Shown: positions 12,701-23,399, counted from the first letter of the stretch. The stretch is DNA of 64,000 nucleotides from Neodontobutis hainanensis (GCA_024349245.1 JALDNG010000001.1:6716501-6780500), one strand, 5' to 3'. A program made the numbers and translations. The notes: generated by a model not told the origin, from the letters alone.

Positions 12701-15700
12701 TTTACCAAATCAAGACAAGGAAAATATGGAAGTGACAAGCAGGTCACTGAGGTTTAATAGACTTACTTGATCAATAACCTCGCAACATCGCATTGTGATC
12801 AGTCTGGCCTTGTACAGACAACAGTAAAGTGGGGCCACATATATAAAAGGTTGCGTAGGATCTCTACTAAACTAGTGTATACGCGTGGTGGAAAAAATTG
12901 GTAGACCCCCAAAAAAAGGATGAGTGGGTTTTTACCAAAAAACCCAGAAGTGAGCACAAGTAGCTTTAGCACCTGTAGATGAGTTTAACAGAGAAGGCTG
13001 CTCTCAGAGTAAAAGGACTGCAGCAAAACTGGAACTCCTCCTCTGATAATTAAAACATATTCAATTACATTTAAACAAATTAAAACTATTTTGACAAATT
13101 AAAATGAAACAAATAGGCCTATACTTAAGATATCACTGATAGGGTTTCCAACCATGACATGTCATGAGTGAAGAGCATTAGAGAGCTGTCAGAGACCTGT
13201 TGTACAGACTATGTGCAGAACAGGTGGAGATGGAGCAGCAGGGGCTGGTGGGCAGGGGGGTTGGGGTGTGAGAGCCATGTGTAATCAGAGGAGAGTCGTA
13301 GTGAGCCGCAGTTTGACAAAGCTCTTCTGCAGACATGGGGACTTGAGACTTCAAGACTTGGACTCGAGTCGCTATTTTAATGACTTGGAAGTTAAAGACT
13401 CGGGACTTGACTTGAGACACAATGACCTGAATGACTTAAGTGTTAATCACATCTCAGGAACATGCGGGGGCTTCAGAGGGGCCTCAGGAACGTTGAGGCA
13501 AATCATTGCATGAAATTATGACCTGAGGGTCACCTTTGTGCCAAGTCTCCAGAATGTGCATATACCAGGCTCAGAGCAGGCGTAAGGCTACGTCTAGTTG
13601 GACTTTTATAAATCCCATCTTTTGCGTGGAAGGTGGCATATGCACATTTTTTGTACGTAAGCAAGCTTTATATATGAGGTCCCTGATATTGAATGATTCA
13701 TTTTATACACCAAGCACCATTTATACATTGGGATATTTAACTCCCTATGGACCAACTCAAGACATAAAATCACAGAATACGAGCACCGTCACAAAACAAG
13801 TCTCTAATAAACTGTGCAGCATCAGGAAAATGGAATCATGAAATTTTCCTTGAATAATTAAAGTTGCCCTCAGCTCTGTCCCATTTGAACAATATTAATA
13901 TTTAACACTAGATCAAAGCAGGATCGAACCACAGACAACATTCACTGAACAAGGCACACCTGCTCCAGGGCTTCAGTTGGTTTCAGTTTTCAGACCAGAA
14001 GTCATAATGACCAGAAAAAGCAATGTCAGTGTGAAATCAGTGACTCACAAAGCTGGGCATCTTCTGGTCTTTGTACATAAGATATTAAACGGTAATAAAG
14101 CCTATAGAGTTTTACAGCGCGCACTTTAACGTTCCTAGGGCCTTTCCCTCCTCGAGCCCCTTGTGTGGAGAGACACTCGCAGCTGACTGCAGTTCCCTCG
14201 CTCACAGAAGAGGCTCCAACTCACGCACTCCTCTTTCAGACGCACTCCATCACCACGGTTACGGTTAAATGTATGCTTCGAACACAGAACTACATTTGTT
14301 TGGAGTCTGCCATGGGGTCAGGAGGGTCTAAGGTCAGATAATCAGAGTGGAAGTGGGTCGGGTTAGGGAATCGGACGGAAAGGCCAATCTTTTCAGGAAC
14401 CTCCACCTGGCCTCACCTGGTAGACCGCATACCAAATACTCAAGAGACCCGGGTTCGATTCCCGCTCGAGTCATTTGCCCGATGTTACTCCTCCCTCTCT
14501 CTTCTGTCAAATAAACGCAAAATGCCATAAATGATCATAAATAAAGTAAAGCTAGATGTCAACACATCAGTTTGTTGTGGATGATTCAGTGCTTTTGTCC
14601 AGATTGTCCTCCCCCAGAACTACTGACACTCTGTTCTCACTTGATAAATCCTTAAACTGTGAAAGTCATCAGGACTACAGCTTTAAGGCACACATTAAAG
14701 GCTTATCTTGATCTTATCTGTTTAAAAGATGAATAAACCGGCTCCGTACCTGGTTGTTTTTATGCGGAGACGTCCCGCGACTGTTCAGAGAGTGGCTCCT
14801 GGTGACAGCTGCTCCGGCCAACACTCGTCTGGGCTGCGTCCGGACTCCCGCCATCTCCTCCAAGCTCTCTCCAGCTTTATCACTACAGCTCCCAGAATCC
14901 GCTTTGGTCTTCAGCACCGCGTCCCAAGGATCTCCTTCAGAAAACCCCACCTCCTCCGTCGATAATCCCACCTCGTCCGCTTCACTTTTCCGTTTTGTGA
15001 GCGGGTCCAGATCCAGCCAGTCAAACCTTCCCATTCCCAAAGACTCGAACGGATTTGCGTTTGTTGGATTTGGCGCCAAAGACGTTGCCGGAATCTGCGT
15101 CAAATCCGTTTCTGCGTTCGGTGTTCTCCCGTTTTTTAAATACTCCGAGGTGCTGGCGATTTTGTCAAAGAGTTTGACCATCTCTGGATCGACTTTGGGC
15201 TGAGGTGGGAAAACCATGGCTGCCGGAGGCGTGAAGGGCAGGAACGACGGCGGCATGAACGGAGAGATCGCCGAGGTGAAGCCGTTCTGAAAGGTTCCTG
15301 CTTTGGGGAACGGAGCGGTAGGAAAGAGCGGAGACGGAGTGTTTGATCGGGGAGGATTGGGAAGTACCGGAGGCCATTGGTTGGTCGGAAAAGCGGAGCT
15401 GCTGCAGGGAATTCCACCCGGATAAGACGCGCTGAGGTTAAACCCGATCAGAGAGGGCTTCGTCGTACGATTCGCCGAAAAGTTTTCATCCAACAGCAGC
15501 TTCTCCAACTCCTCATTGGTCAGTTTCTCCACATCAATGTCTTTAAACTTGTCTTGTTCCAGGGGTTTTTTTGTCTCAGGGAAAACAATTAGGTCTTTTT
15601 CGGGTCGATTCAGAGGTGTACTTTGGGGAACGGTGATGGATCGAGTGGGTCTGGGGCCGGTTTGTGAAGAAGATGAGGAAGGGTGAGTGTGGCGTTTATC

Positions 15701-15817
15701 TCGCTGCAGTTTGGCCAGAGCCTCCTCTTCCATTCGTAGAGCCTCCTCTTTGCCCACAGCAGCCCGCGGCGGGGGCAGCTCCAGGTTAATACCATTTCCG
15801 CTGGAGATCTGGGCCAT
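1271..15817 (-). CDS. pik3c2a: Phosphatidylinositol 4-phosphate 3-kinase C2 alpha, N-terminal part (gene continues past left edge)
   Basis: Class II PI3-kinase making PI(3)P/PI(3,4)P2 at clathrin pits and endosomes. Three coding exons are visible. Exon 1 (14750-15874) has its ATG at 15817: the protein begins MAQISSGNG as in vertebrate orthologues, and the exon runs upstream to an acceptor (TTTCCAG) at 15875. It encodes a disordered, Pro/Ser-rich region of 356 residues with a clathrin-box-like LEKLLLDENF, KLFDKIASTSEYLKNG and FDWLDLDPL, all family hallmarks. Exon 2 is 1537-1634 and exon 3 is 1271-1428, the latter containing NPGFILSPV and VSIEISESKQPVTFTCD. Donors are GTACGG (14749), GTAAGA (1536) and GTACGG (1270), and phases join cleanly. 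The Ras-binding, C2, lipid-kinase, PX and C-terminal C2 domains lie beyond position 1. The intron between exons 1 and 2 is 13.1 kb and full of transposons. Identification is by family recall, and synteny with nucb2 agrees. Confidence 0.93.
1640..2545. other. pik3c2a intron, no recognised feature
   Basis: AT-rich intronic sequence. The ORFs of 60-115 codons on the minus strand here are low-complexity readings without recognisable domains. Nothing else is supportable. Confidence 0.5.
2546..3374 (+). mobile_element. Decayed hAT-type DNA transposon with transposase relic
   Basis: The two ends are inverted versions of one another: the left starts TAGACCTGTCACAATTAT and the right, read on the other strand, starts TAGGGCTGTCACAATTAT. 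The interior (about 2640-3300, plus strand) encodes broken hAT transposase fragments: a BED-finger-like tail with HHPTEF, a segment KEMQPFNTVAKPAF, then PYMSLTVHYLTTDW and SYITTDNGANI. Several stops interrupt it (for example near 2998 and 3061). The flanking 8-mers (2538-2545, 3375-3382) match at only about 5 of 8 bases, so the target duplication has decayed. An old internally deleted copy is the best reading. Confidence 0.75.
3403..3779 (+). mobile_element. tRNA-derived SINE with TTA microsatellite tail
   Basis: The 5' part has a tRNA-like promoter: an A-box-like GTGGCTCAGTGGTAGAGTGG at 3411 and a B-box-like GGTTTGATTCCC near 3449. A SINE body follows (TGTGTCCTTGGGCAAGACAC near 3487) and the element ends at a TTA run (about 3737-3779). 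Related copies at 6213, 42176 and 46635 share the head and body but end in a different tail. Confidence 0.75.
3780..4530. other. pik3c2a intron, no recognised feature
   Basis: The plus-strand ORFs at 4095-4367 and 4364-4567 have no family resemblance I can recognise and sit on the strand opposite to the host gene. I regard the stretch as plain intron. Confidence 0.45.
4601..5560. mobile_element. hAT-type nonautonomous element nested in the LINE
   Basis: Imperfect terminal inverted repeats: left TAGGGCAGAATGATCTAT, right (other strand) TAGTGCTGAACGATATGG. The flanking 8-mers are gacctggc (4593-4600) and gatgtggc (5561-5568), 6 of 8 matching, as expected for an old hAT target duplication. Removing the element rejoins the LINE tail across ...GACCTGGC and CAGGGCGGCAGC, which confirms the boundaries. 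I see no transposase. Confidence 0.75.
6213..6421 (-). mobile_element. tRNA-derived SINE, minus orientation, LINE-type tail
   Basis: The tRNA-like head is at the right (gctctacccactgagccc near 6399-6416, read on the other strand) and the 3' tail at the left (acatttacatttattcattt, near 6221). The tail segment ttttatccaaagcgactta is shared with the LINE 3' end at 41727 and 59511. Inserted within the older LINE relic. Confidence 0.75.
7472..9970 (-). pseudogene. hAT transposase (BED finger + hATC), disrupted
   Basis: Likely start is MASSVWQFY at 9970. Order of parts: BED zinc finger (9780-9960; CNVCTKQIPRGG with HFNTTNLIRHLKVSH), catalytic-core region (8640-9530; GFTSDIW, MAHSLQLALTEGV, DVSTRWNST), and C-terminal hAT dimerisation domain (7472-7967; APCTSVYSERLFSTAGNIVDEKRNKL). 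Damage: an in-frame TGA at 9590-9592, a frameshift between about 9530 and 9560, and a 670-bp gap (7967-8637) that looks like an intron (GAG|GTGAGA, AATAAAAG|GT) but does not join in frame as I read it. The gap contains a CA microsatellite. The copy probably cannot make active transposase, although its ends could be mobilised in trans. Confidence 0.88.
8515..8605. repeat. CA/CCCA microsatellite
   Basis: Runs of CA dinucleotides mixed with CCCACC blocks, inside the hAT element. The minus-strand reading CVCVCGGG at the end of the transposase ORF is produced by this repeat. Confidence 0.9.
10120..11005. other. pik3c2a intron, no recognised feature
   Basis: Unique-looking AT-rich intron between the hAT target duplication and the 28-bp minisatellite. 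I see no exon, RNA gene or mobile element. Confidence 0.5.
11008..11366. repeat. 28-bp minisatellite, about 12-13 copies
   Basis: Tandem copies of a 28-bp unit that includes AACAGGTAAAAGCACAGTTC, nearly identical between copies apart from a GTGTGA/GTGGGA variant. Since 28 is not a multiple of 3, three frames are sampled in turn, which explains the overlapping long minus-strand ORFs (LCFYLFTPGTVLLP). These ORFs are repeat artefacts. Confidence 0.95.
11826..11905. repeat. Short 'GGACTAAACCA' tandem array
   Basis: About six degenerate copies of an 11-bp unit of the type GGACTAAACCA. The same motif, in one or the other orientation, expands at 34215, 34847, 40060 and 55335. Confidence 0.8.
11906..14384. 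other. pik3c2a intron, little recognisable
   Basis: Long intronic stretch without exons. At about 13335-13440 there is a low-complexity segment of GACTTGAGAC/GACTTGGACTCG-type words, probably a decayed repeat. The segment at 12575-12665 may be a SINE fragment (GCCCCAGGGGTGAGTGTCTG). I would not call a gene here. Confidence 0.45.
14385..14530 (+). mobile_element. tRNA-derived SINE
   Basis: An A-box-like CTGGTAGACCGC (about 14418) and a B-box GGTTCGATTCC (about 14453) are spaced as in a tRNA promoter, followed by a short tail with AAATAAACGCAAAATGCC. There is no foldable complete tRNA, so this is a SINE head and not a functional tRNA gene. Confidence 0.6.
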
Positions 15818-16028
15818 GACGTCAGCTCCGTGCGGCCATCCGTCTGAGGCAGGAAGATACAACGGGTTACACACCTGGAAACAGAAAAAAAAAAAAAAAA
15901 AAAAGAGTTAGACAATTTATTAAAAAGGAAAGCAAGCAGTAGTAGTACACAGTTATAGTAATAACTGTGGTTACACAGTTTAAAAAACAGTAGCTTTAAC
16001 TAAGACTAAACAAGGCCTCCTCCTGGAT

Positions 16029-16062
<34 letters not shown>

Positions 16063-16925
16063 CTATCCATCCATCTTCTACCGCTTAGACCGGTTGCGGG
16101 GGCAGCAGTCTAAGCAGAAACGCCCAGACTGGGGGGGTTACCGAGACGTTCCCAGGCCAGCCGAGAGACATAGTCCCTCCAGCGTGTCCTAGGTCTTCCA
16201 TGGGGTCTCCTCCGGGTGGGACATGCCCGGAACACCTCCCTAGGGAGGCGTCCAGGAGGCATCCAAAACAGATGCCCGAGCCACCTCAGCTGGCTTCTCT
16301 CGATGTGGAGGAGAAGCGGCTCTACTTTGAGCTCCTCCTGAGTGACCAAGCTCCTCACCCTATCGCTAAGGGAAAGCCCCGCCACTCTGACGAGAAAGCT
16401 CATTTCGGCCGCTTGTATCCGGGATCTTGTTCTTTCGGTCATGACCATAGGTGAGAGTAGGAACGCAGACTGACCGGTAAATCGAGTGCTTTGCCTTAAA
16501 GCTCAGCTCCTTCTTCACCACGACAGACCAGTACATCGACCGCATCACTGCAGAAGCTGCACCGATCCGTCTGTCAACTTCCCGCTCCCTCCTTCCCTCA
16601 GTCGTGAACAAGACCCCAAGATACTTAAACTCCTCCACTTGAGGCAGGAACTCTCCACCAACCTGAAGGGGACAAGCCACCCTTTTTCCAAATGAGAACC
16701 ATGGTCTCAGACATGGAGGTGCTGATCATCATCCCAGCCGCTTCACACTCGGCTGCAAACCGTTCCAGTGCACACTGAAGGTCCTGGCTTGATGGAGCCA
16801 ACAGGACAACATCATCTGCAAAAAGCAGAGACGAGATCCTGCGGTTCCCAAACCAGACTCCCTCCGGCCTCTGGCTCCTGTCCATAAAGATAATGACCAG
16901 GACCAGTGACAAAGGGCAGCCCTAA
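16063..16925 (-). mobile_element. Rex3-like (RTE clade) LINE, 5'-truncated
   Basis: Minus-strand reverse-transcriptase fragments in several frames: ISSLLFADDVVLLAPSSQDL (FADD catalytic box, about 16800), EEFKYLGVLFTTEGRREREV, MRSMYWSVVVKKELS, then RSRIQAAEMSFLVRVAGLSL and LRWLGHLFWMPPGRLP. At least two frameshifts separate the parts. The 3' end at 16063 carries the fish Rex3-type terminus (plus-strand CCATCCATCTTCTACCGCTT), next to an A-rich run at 16036-16061. The clade is named from memory. Confidence 0.85.
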
Positions 16926-18605
16926 TAAGAAAACTAAACAATGGTTAAACCAGGACTAAGTCAAGACCAAACACTTTGACAGAGACACTCCCATTTATTC
17001 CTGAACTATGCCGTGAGCCTGATCCAGTTTAGTCCAGCTCCAGTTGTTGCTAATCACTAATTGATAACTTTATTGATTAACATGGTTTTCACGCTGAGGG
17101 GTTTGAAATAAGTTTAAATGAGGCCACCGTCCGAGCCACTCTGTCACAGTGGCACATCCTCATCTGACCCAATACTGAAACTAAAACCTGCCAATAAGCC
17201 ATTCATCAAAAAACTTTACTTCCTCATTTCAGCCGTCCACACAGAAGCCACTGCGTTTGGGTTTTCCGGGTTCTACAGCACAATCTTTAATGTTTTATTA
17301 TTGTTTTGTTCTTATGTCGTTAAACCTAAAGAACCAGGTCTCTGTAAAACCGGGTTCAAGTCCAGACACAGACTAAAGTCCAGACAGGAGCCATAGATTT
17401 AAAAAAGGACAATAAGTAACGAGTCATGTTTATGAAGAAAAAAACGCTGAGTCGAGCTTCTGCTTTTACTGAACTGTCGGAGAAAAGGAAATCCATTTAA
17501 GCTTTCACAAATAAAATACTGCAGCAACATCTGACGTTTTAGTTTAGTCCTGGTTTGAATCTTTTACTCTAATATGGGAGAGACACATTTTTAATATATA
17601 ATTTGTGAATGTGGAAGGATTATTTGGAAGCATTGCAACAAGCAAACTGCTTCTGCTAAATATACTTGTTTAAAAGGATAATAAACAACATGAGATCTAT
17701 TAAATTGAGTCTTTTTAGTGAGTATTTCAAACTAGACGCTTTCAAATCCAAAAATACCGTTAATATTACACTTTTTCTAACGAGGTTCAACACATGCTAC
17801 AATACGGTTTAAACTATTTTCAAAAACTTAAAATTAACCGTAAAATAATAAATACAAGAGCTAAAAAAGCCACATTACACAAATTAAAACTCTTTTTGGC
17901 TAAATTATTAACTACCAAACTTGTTATTCTCTTCGTTTGTCTGTTAGGGATCGCGTATATCTACATAGATAATGGATTAAACTACACCAAACCTGTGCCG
18001 AAATAAAGGGAAGAACATCTAAGTTAAATTTCCGTCATTAAAAAGAAATACTTAAAAATCGTTACATTTATAAATCTTCAGTGAACCACTTAATTGGAAG
18101 TTTTTTGAATTGAGTTCAACGCAGGCTTCGTCAAGATTTGTTTAAATGTTTTTTTTATTATTCAAAATATTGCTATACATTTAAATAAATGTTAAAAGAG
18201 GGATATAGTGGTTAAAACGACAGCTTAAACGAAGAAGATGTACTTTTAACACAGTTTTGTCACAGTTTTGTCCGCAGTGAAACTTTTACTTTTTGGACTT
18301 TTACCGTATTTCGTTAACTTCAGCCGTTAACGCAAGTAAAACGGAGTCGGCTAACGTTGAGGAAAATGAGGCATGTTTTCGCTGGAATATTCCACTTTAA
18401 AAAGCTTGTTTGCGGCTTAAGTAACATAGATTTAATAATTTAAAAGTACCAAGTGTCTGCCAACAGCCTCCAACACGGAAGCGCAGTGCTTTTGTGAGGT
18501 TTTGAGGCGAAATTCACGGATCGCTAACTCTTTACAAATGGCGCTGGTGTTTTAAAGAAAAGCGGAAACTTCAACGAAAAGACATTAGGAGAAAAAGTTG
18601 GATTT
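16926..18605. other. pik3c2a intron 1, no recognised feature
   Basis: Between the LINE and the probable 5'UTR exon. The 70-codon plus-strand ORF at 17794-18006 has one hydrophobic stretch but AT-rich composition and no homology I recognise. Confidence 0.4.
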
Positions 18606-18612
18606 CTTTTAC

Positions 18613-18800
18613 CTTTTAGCGGTGCGCTGTTTGGAGCCATTTTTCCCGCAGCTGCATTTTTCCCGTGGCTTCGTTTCTCACACGAGACGTCAGTTCCTGT
18701 GGAGGTGGAGGAGGGCCGGAGGAGAGCGCGGGTGGCTGGAGGATAGGCCGGGGACCGAGCGCCTGCCGCGGCCTCAGATCGGAGCATTATACGTGAAACA
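18613..18800 (-). promoter_or_regulatory. pik3c2a 5'UTR exon and GC-rich promoter region
   Basis: A CpG-rich block (18680-18800) stands out from its AT-rich surroundings. On the minus strand it leads to a donor CTAAAAG|GTAAAAG at 18613, which can join the acceptor at 15874. The inferred leader has two short upstream ORFs: one begins in ATGCAGCTGCGG and stops in this exon, the other begins ATGGCTCCAAAC and stops just after the splice. A CRE-like GACGTC lies at 18687-18692. The transcription start cannot be placed from sequence alone. Confidence 0.5.
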
Positions 18801-19139
18801 GCGCCGCTCCATGGACAGACACAGGGACTGCAGGTTATATAAGAGTTGGTTTGGGACAAAGGCATTAACAGGGTTCTGCCCCTACAGTGCATCTGTTTAA
18901 GATATTCTAAAGCCAGCACAAACGACACAAGTTCAGAGCTAATCAGACATCGTAATTGTTTCAACTCTAAAGTCAAATTAATTCACAAATTTCTAATTGT
19001 AATTCTAATTTTAATTACCCGATGAGCAAAATGTCATCTCAGAGAGACTTAACTATACACACATCAGTATCACACTTTTTACATCACATGCTTATATTGT
19101 TTCATTGTGAAAGAGGATATACACAGTTCCTTTGTATTA

Positions 19140-20830
19140 ATTTGCAAGAGCCTTGATTTGGAGTTTAAGAATTAGTCAGTTAAAAGTCCTGCCCCATAAC
19201 CCTATCCTTTCAGATCACTTTTTAATTACCTTTCAGTTCACGCTTCAGGACTACACTGTTCCTCATTCCACAGCCCCAGGCCCAACACAACAGATCAGTT
19301 TGTTGAGACAGTCATGTGTTCATGAGGCTCCACTAAAACAGAGACTCACTAGATAGGATCAGCCCGGTTTAATACATTCACTCAGGGCCTGGAAAACAGT
19401 CTTTTCATTTAAAAGCAAATCTTGTGTACGGTTAGAACTAGGTATTATTCAACACTAATAGAAGAAAACAAAAATAATCCTAGGTTTCTGTTCAGCTGTA
19501 GCCAGTCTAACGGACAGTCACAACTCAGTAGAACCTATCACCCCTTTAACTCTTGTTCAGTTTTTTAATATTAAAAATCAAAATCAGAGAAATTTTTTTT
19601 TATCAAATCCAGCCCACTATTAGCCTCAGAGCCGGTTAGTACCTGGTCAGTCAAGTCCCCAATCAAACCCTTTATAATGTAAGACTGCTTTACGGTCGAC
19701 GAGGTTAACCTCATCATGTTCTCTAAAACATCCACTTGTGTCTTAAAGAGGTCTTCCCTTTAATTAAAGAAACTATTCTGAATTCAATAAATAGTTCTTT
19801 GGGTACAGGTTCTGTATTACAGTATTATAAATCTGCAGTGACCTCTGCTGAAAAAAACAACCCTCGATCCAGGCACCTTAGAAAAAACGGAGGTCATCAT
19901 AATAGTCTCAAAAATCTCAGAGACACACTGTCGGACCAAATAATCTATTTAGATCAGTGTTTTTCAACCAGTGCCATGGTACACTAGTGTGCTGTGAGAG
20001 ATCGTCAGGTGTGCCGTGGAAATGTATTCAATTTCAACTGATTGGTACTCTAAGCGAGCGGCGAGTGACAGCCAGAACATTTTACACGCTCTTCCACTAG
20101 TGGGCAGTATCGCGCTAAATACGAAAGTACACAGTCATGCTGCAAGTGAGACAAGACAACACTGCAGCAGGTTATCCATCGAAGTTAATAGCGATGGATA
20201 AATATTTGAAAAGATAAAGAAATCCATCTGACCTGGGTCCTGGAGAAAATTCTGACCCAGATAAAGGCTCTAGCCTGATTAGTGGGCAGAAGAAAACCAA
20301 AAAAGACAGTGACTCAGAGCTGTTGACTAAGATATTTGTGTGTGTTTTTCTTCAATTCCTGCAAGAATATTAACTTTGTGTTCAACTAAACAGGGCCAGG
20401 TTTTATTAAACTGAGTAAATTAAAACTAGATTTTCATTATATGTCAATGAATATAGTTTTTGTGCCATTTTGGTTTGGTGGTGTGCCTTGTGACTTTTCT
20501 AATGTAAAATGTGTGCCGCGGCTCAAAAGGTTGGGAAACACTGATTTAGATGGTGTTGATGTAGCTTCAAGTTCAATCGTCAGGAACCTTGGAGTATTTG
20601 ACCAAGATTTATTTTTTAAACACACATAAACCAAGCTTCAGCCAAAATTAGGAATATTATTTATAAGTGAAGCTGAAAAACATATTCATGCATTTGTTTC
20701 ATCGAGATTAGACTAATTCCCTTCTGCCAAATCTTCAGCTCGTCCAAAACACAGCAGCTAGACCTCTGACCTCACTGACACACAAATGGACTGAACAGAA
20801 ACCAGAGCCTAATAATACGACAAGGTCAAT
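19140..20830 (+). mobile_element. Decayed LINE between pik3c2a and nucb2
   Basis: Plus-strand fragments of a non-LTR element in order: an endonuclease-end motif LSDHFLITFQFTL (about 19215), RT start LKEVFPLIKETILNSINSSL and VLQYYKSAVTSAEKN (19740-19860), then after an insertion SSIVRNLGVFDQDLFFK (20570-20620) and LQLVQNTAARPLTSLT (about 20735-20780). Many stops and frameshifts. A hAT MITE at 19955-20543 splits it. Confidence 0.7.
19955..20543. mobile_element. hAT-type MITE, 589 bp, with perfect target duplication
   Basis: The ends are CAGTGTTTTTCAACC (left) and GGTTGGGAAACACTG (right), inverted with one mismatch. The 8-bp duplication ATTTAGAT is perfect at 19947-19954 and 20544-20551. There is no transposase. 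The ends match a family often seen in vertebrates whose termini contain the CAGTGTTTTTCAACC word. Confidence 0.92.
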
Positions 20831-22020
20831 TTTTACCAAAGCTGTTCTTGTTTTTGTTTCTTCCACCTCTTTTTTGGGTTCGTTCAGTTTTTCTTTTGGA
20901 GCTTGAGAGTGTCTGGAGGTGATGGAAGCCTGTGGAGACATTTACAGTCAATGTTTTGTTTGTGAATAAACACATACTACAAATTTCAAAAAAGTTTTTA
21001 GAAATAAATTAAAAATGCCAAAGGTTTTCATAGCAGTGGCAGACGCTGATGAAACCTGTGATAGTGTCACATTCAGGAGTTTGAGTGGAAAGATTAGCCT
21101 CTGGTTCCAAGTTTCAGAAAAACTACCAGCAGCTTTTCTGCACTAAAGCCACTGACGCTGGAGAGCATTATAACATGTGGCTGAAGGCAGCATTGAGTCT
21201 GGGCCTCAGTAAAGTTTTATTGTGTTAAAAGTCAAAGACTAAAATTAGTCTTAGATAATCTCTTTTATTTATTTATGTTTTTATAATAATTTCTAAAAAC
21301 AAACAAAAACATTTTTCTGAGACGTGAGACTCAATAATATGTAACACTGTCTAAGGCTACTACACACTCAGACAGCTTTTACACTTACTGAGGGCCCAGA
21401 CTCTCAAGAAACCCCTCCCATTACTCAGCAAAGTAAAGGTTTTTAACCATGTTTAAGTGAACTCTGACTAATGCTGACGAGAGATAGATACAACATATTT
21501 TATTGAATGTTAAGGCTGCATGCTTCACGTGCATGTGTAGGTGAACGATGAAGTCTATAACAGGGAATCAGCTGGGTTGTTGGCTGTTATGGAGCAGAGT
21601 TTTGTATTTGTTTGTCTTCTTAGTCCTGCCATATGTTCAGTGAATTTGTCATCTTTAAGTCATTACAAACAAAACCGTACAAACTAAACAACCTGCAAAT
21701 GTACATAATATTAAACTCTACTAAAAAAGCTGTGAATAAAACACCACAATTTGTTAATTAACAAATTAAACCTTGCCTCTGGTTAATTCTGTTTATTTCT
21801 AAATTTTTATATTTAATATATTGAATTGTTTATTTTATATTTTCATTTGAATCTCTTTTATCTTGTGATTTTATTTTAATTTATTTATTTTGTAACTTTT
21901 AGCTGTTTGCTTTTGTTTTGTGTATTATTGTGTTTTTAATATTGAATTATTTTCTGTCGGTTCTTAACGCCACGTACAGTTTAGCCTCTACGCGTCTGAT
22001 GTCACCGCGGTGTAACCCGA
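20831..22020. other. Intergenic, upstream of nucb2, no recognised feature
   Basis: AT-rich intergenic DNA. I see no exon or named repeat. Confidence 0.45.
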
Positions 22021-22039
22021 TGATTGACAGCCTTTAAGG

Positions 22040-22240
22040 ACCAATCAGCTCCCAACGCGACCCTGCTTACACCCAATGCTTACACCCCACGAACCATACA
22101 AAACGCATGGGGGGCGGGCCGTCGCCATAGTAACCGTAGCCTTCTTAAAGCGGGTTGTGCTCTGATGACTGCAGACACGGAGTTAAACGAGAGAAAAGCG
22201 CTAAATAAAAACTGGAAACTACATCAAAGAACGTCTCAAA
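22040..22240 (+). promoter_or_regulatory. nucb2: nucb2 promoter and noncoding exon 1
   Basis: A compact promoter: CCAATCAG near 22041, a GC box GGGGCGGGCC at 22111-22120, and GTCGCCATAGTAAC at 22121-22134, a full match to the RFX X-box consensus. A noncoding exon follows, ending with donor CTCAAA|GTAAGT at 22240. The next exon starts at 24736 with the ATG as its first three bases, so the leader is entirely in exon 1. The start site is not determined. Confidence 0.65.
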
Positions 22241-22954
22241 GTAAGTGGGGCTCCGTGGGGCATTATTCTGAACATTTACGATGTATGTTCTGCTCTTAAA
22301 GTGTGCTTGAAAGCGTTTTATCACGTTTTTGGTGCGTTTATGAGCGTTTATGAGCCCTTGGACTGTTCCCGGAGGATTCTGGGCAAAAAAGTAATTTTAT
22401 CTTAAAAAACAAGACATATTATTTGAAATATATGAATAAAAGGCAGAAATGCAACTTAAATATTGACCATTAGCTGCTGCTAATATTTAATGAGAATATC
22501 ATTATTGTCTTGTTTTAAGGATTATACTGAAAAAGTATAGAATGGGTTTAAAGGTAGAATTAGACCCGGTTTCTGTCAGGACACATACATTATAGACATT
22601 ATAGACAGAAAAGTTTAAAAGCCATAATCAGCCGTGCAAAGGCTTACAGCTGTAAAATAATGAGACAGGTGCTTCATCAGGACGAATTGTTAGAGGGTTA
22701 AACACTGTGATGACAGAAGTTAAAGTCTGCTGCAGGACCTCTCTCTGAGAGTCACCTGTAAATATACCACACGTTCAGAGGAAGAAAGGGACCACAGTCT
22801 GGAGACAAAATCCTGGGTCCTCGAGACAGAACGCCTGGAAAACCTGTAATATTATTATATTATAAGATAAGTTTATTTCTTTACGACAGCGTACAATGTA
22901 CATTAAGCCGGAGCAGAGATGTTTGTACCAGATTATATTTTAACAGCTAATTTC

Positions 22955-23125
22955 CATCTGCATTCCTATATTGTACATGTTTTTGGTGGTAGGGAAAACA
23001 CAGAGTACCCCGAGGAAACCTACACAGACACAGGGAGAACATGCAAACTCCACACAGGCCCTGTCCTGGATGGGAATTGAACCCAGGACCTTCTTGCTGT
23101 GAGGCTGGAGTGCTAACCACTCTGC
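22955..23125. repeat. Fragment of widespread fish interspersed repeat
   Basis: Contains GGGAGAACATGCAAACTCCA and GAACCCAGGACCTTCTTGCT, words of a very common teleost repeat whose longer copies are at 26128-26530 and 63190-63345 in this window. Family name not certain (possibly an RTE/Expander-type 3' end). Confidence 0.65.
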
Positions 23126-23132
23126 CAGCGTG

Positions 23133-23385
23133 AGGAAAGGTCCTAAGAGCAGAGGACAGAGGAAAGGTATTGAGAGCAGAGGACAAAAGACATAGGAAAG
23201 GTCCTGAGAGCAGAGGACAGAGGAAAGGTACTGAGAGCAGAGGACAGCGGAAAGGTCCTGAGAGCAGTGGACAGAGGAAAGGTCCTGAGAGCAGTGGACA
23301 GAGGAAAGGTCCTGAGAGCAGTGGACAGAGGAAAGGTCCTGAGAGCAGTGGACAGAGGAAAGGTTCTGACAGTCGTTTCCAGAAA
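23133..23385. repeat. 27-bp minisatellite, about 9 copies
   Basis: Units contain GAGGAAAGGTCCTGAGAGCA followed by GTGGACA or GAGGACA. 27 is a multiple of 3, so both strands stay open (RGQRKGPESS on plus, TFPLSTALR on minus); these ORFs are artefacts. Lies in nucb2 intron 1. Confidence 0.93.
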
Positions 23386-23399
23386 ATGTGAAAATTGTG

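Noticed and set aside
14418..14470. Functional tRNA gene
   Set aside because: A and B boxes are present but no cloverleaf can be completed; it is the head of a SINE.
17794..18006. 70-codon ORF with a single hydrophobic segment
   Set aside because: AT-rich intron, no conserved features, opposite strand to pik3c2a.
22024..22299. 91-codon ORF across the nucb2 promoter and exon 1
   Set aside because: It runs through the inferred donor at 22240 and has no homology; nucb2 translation starts at 24736.
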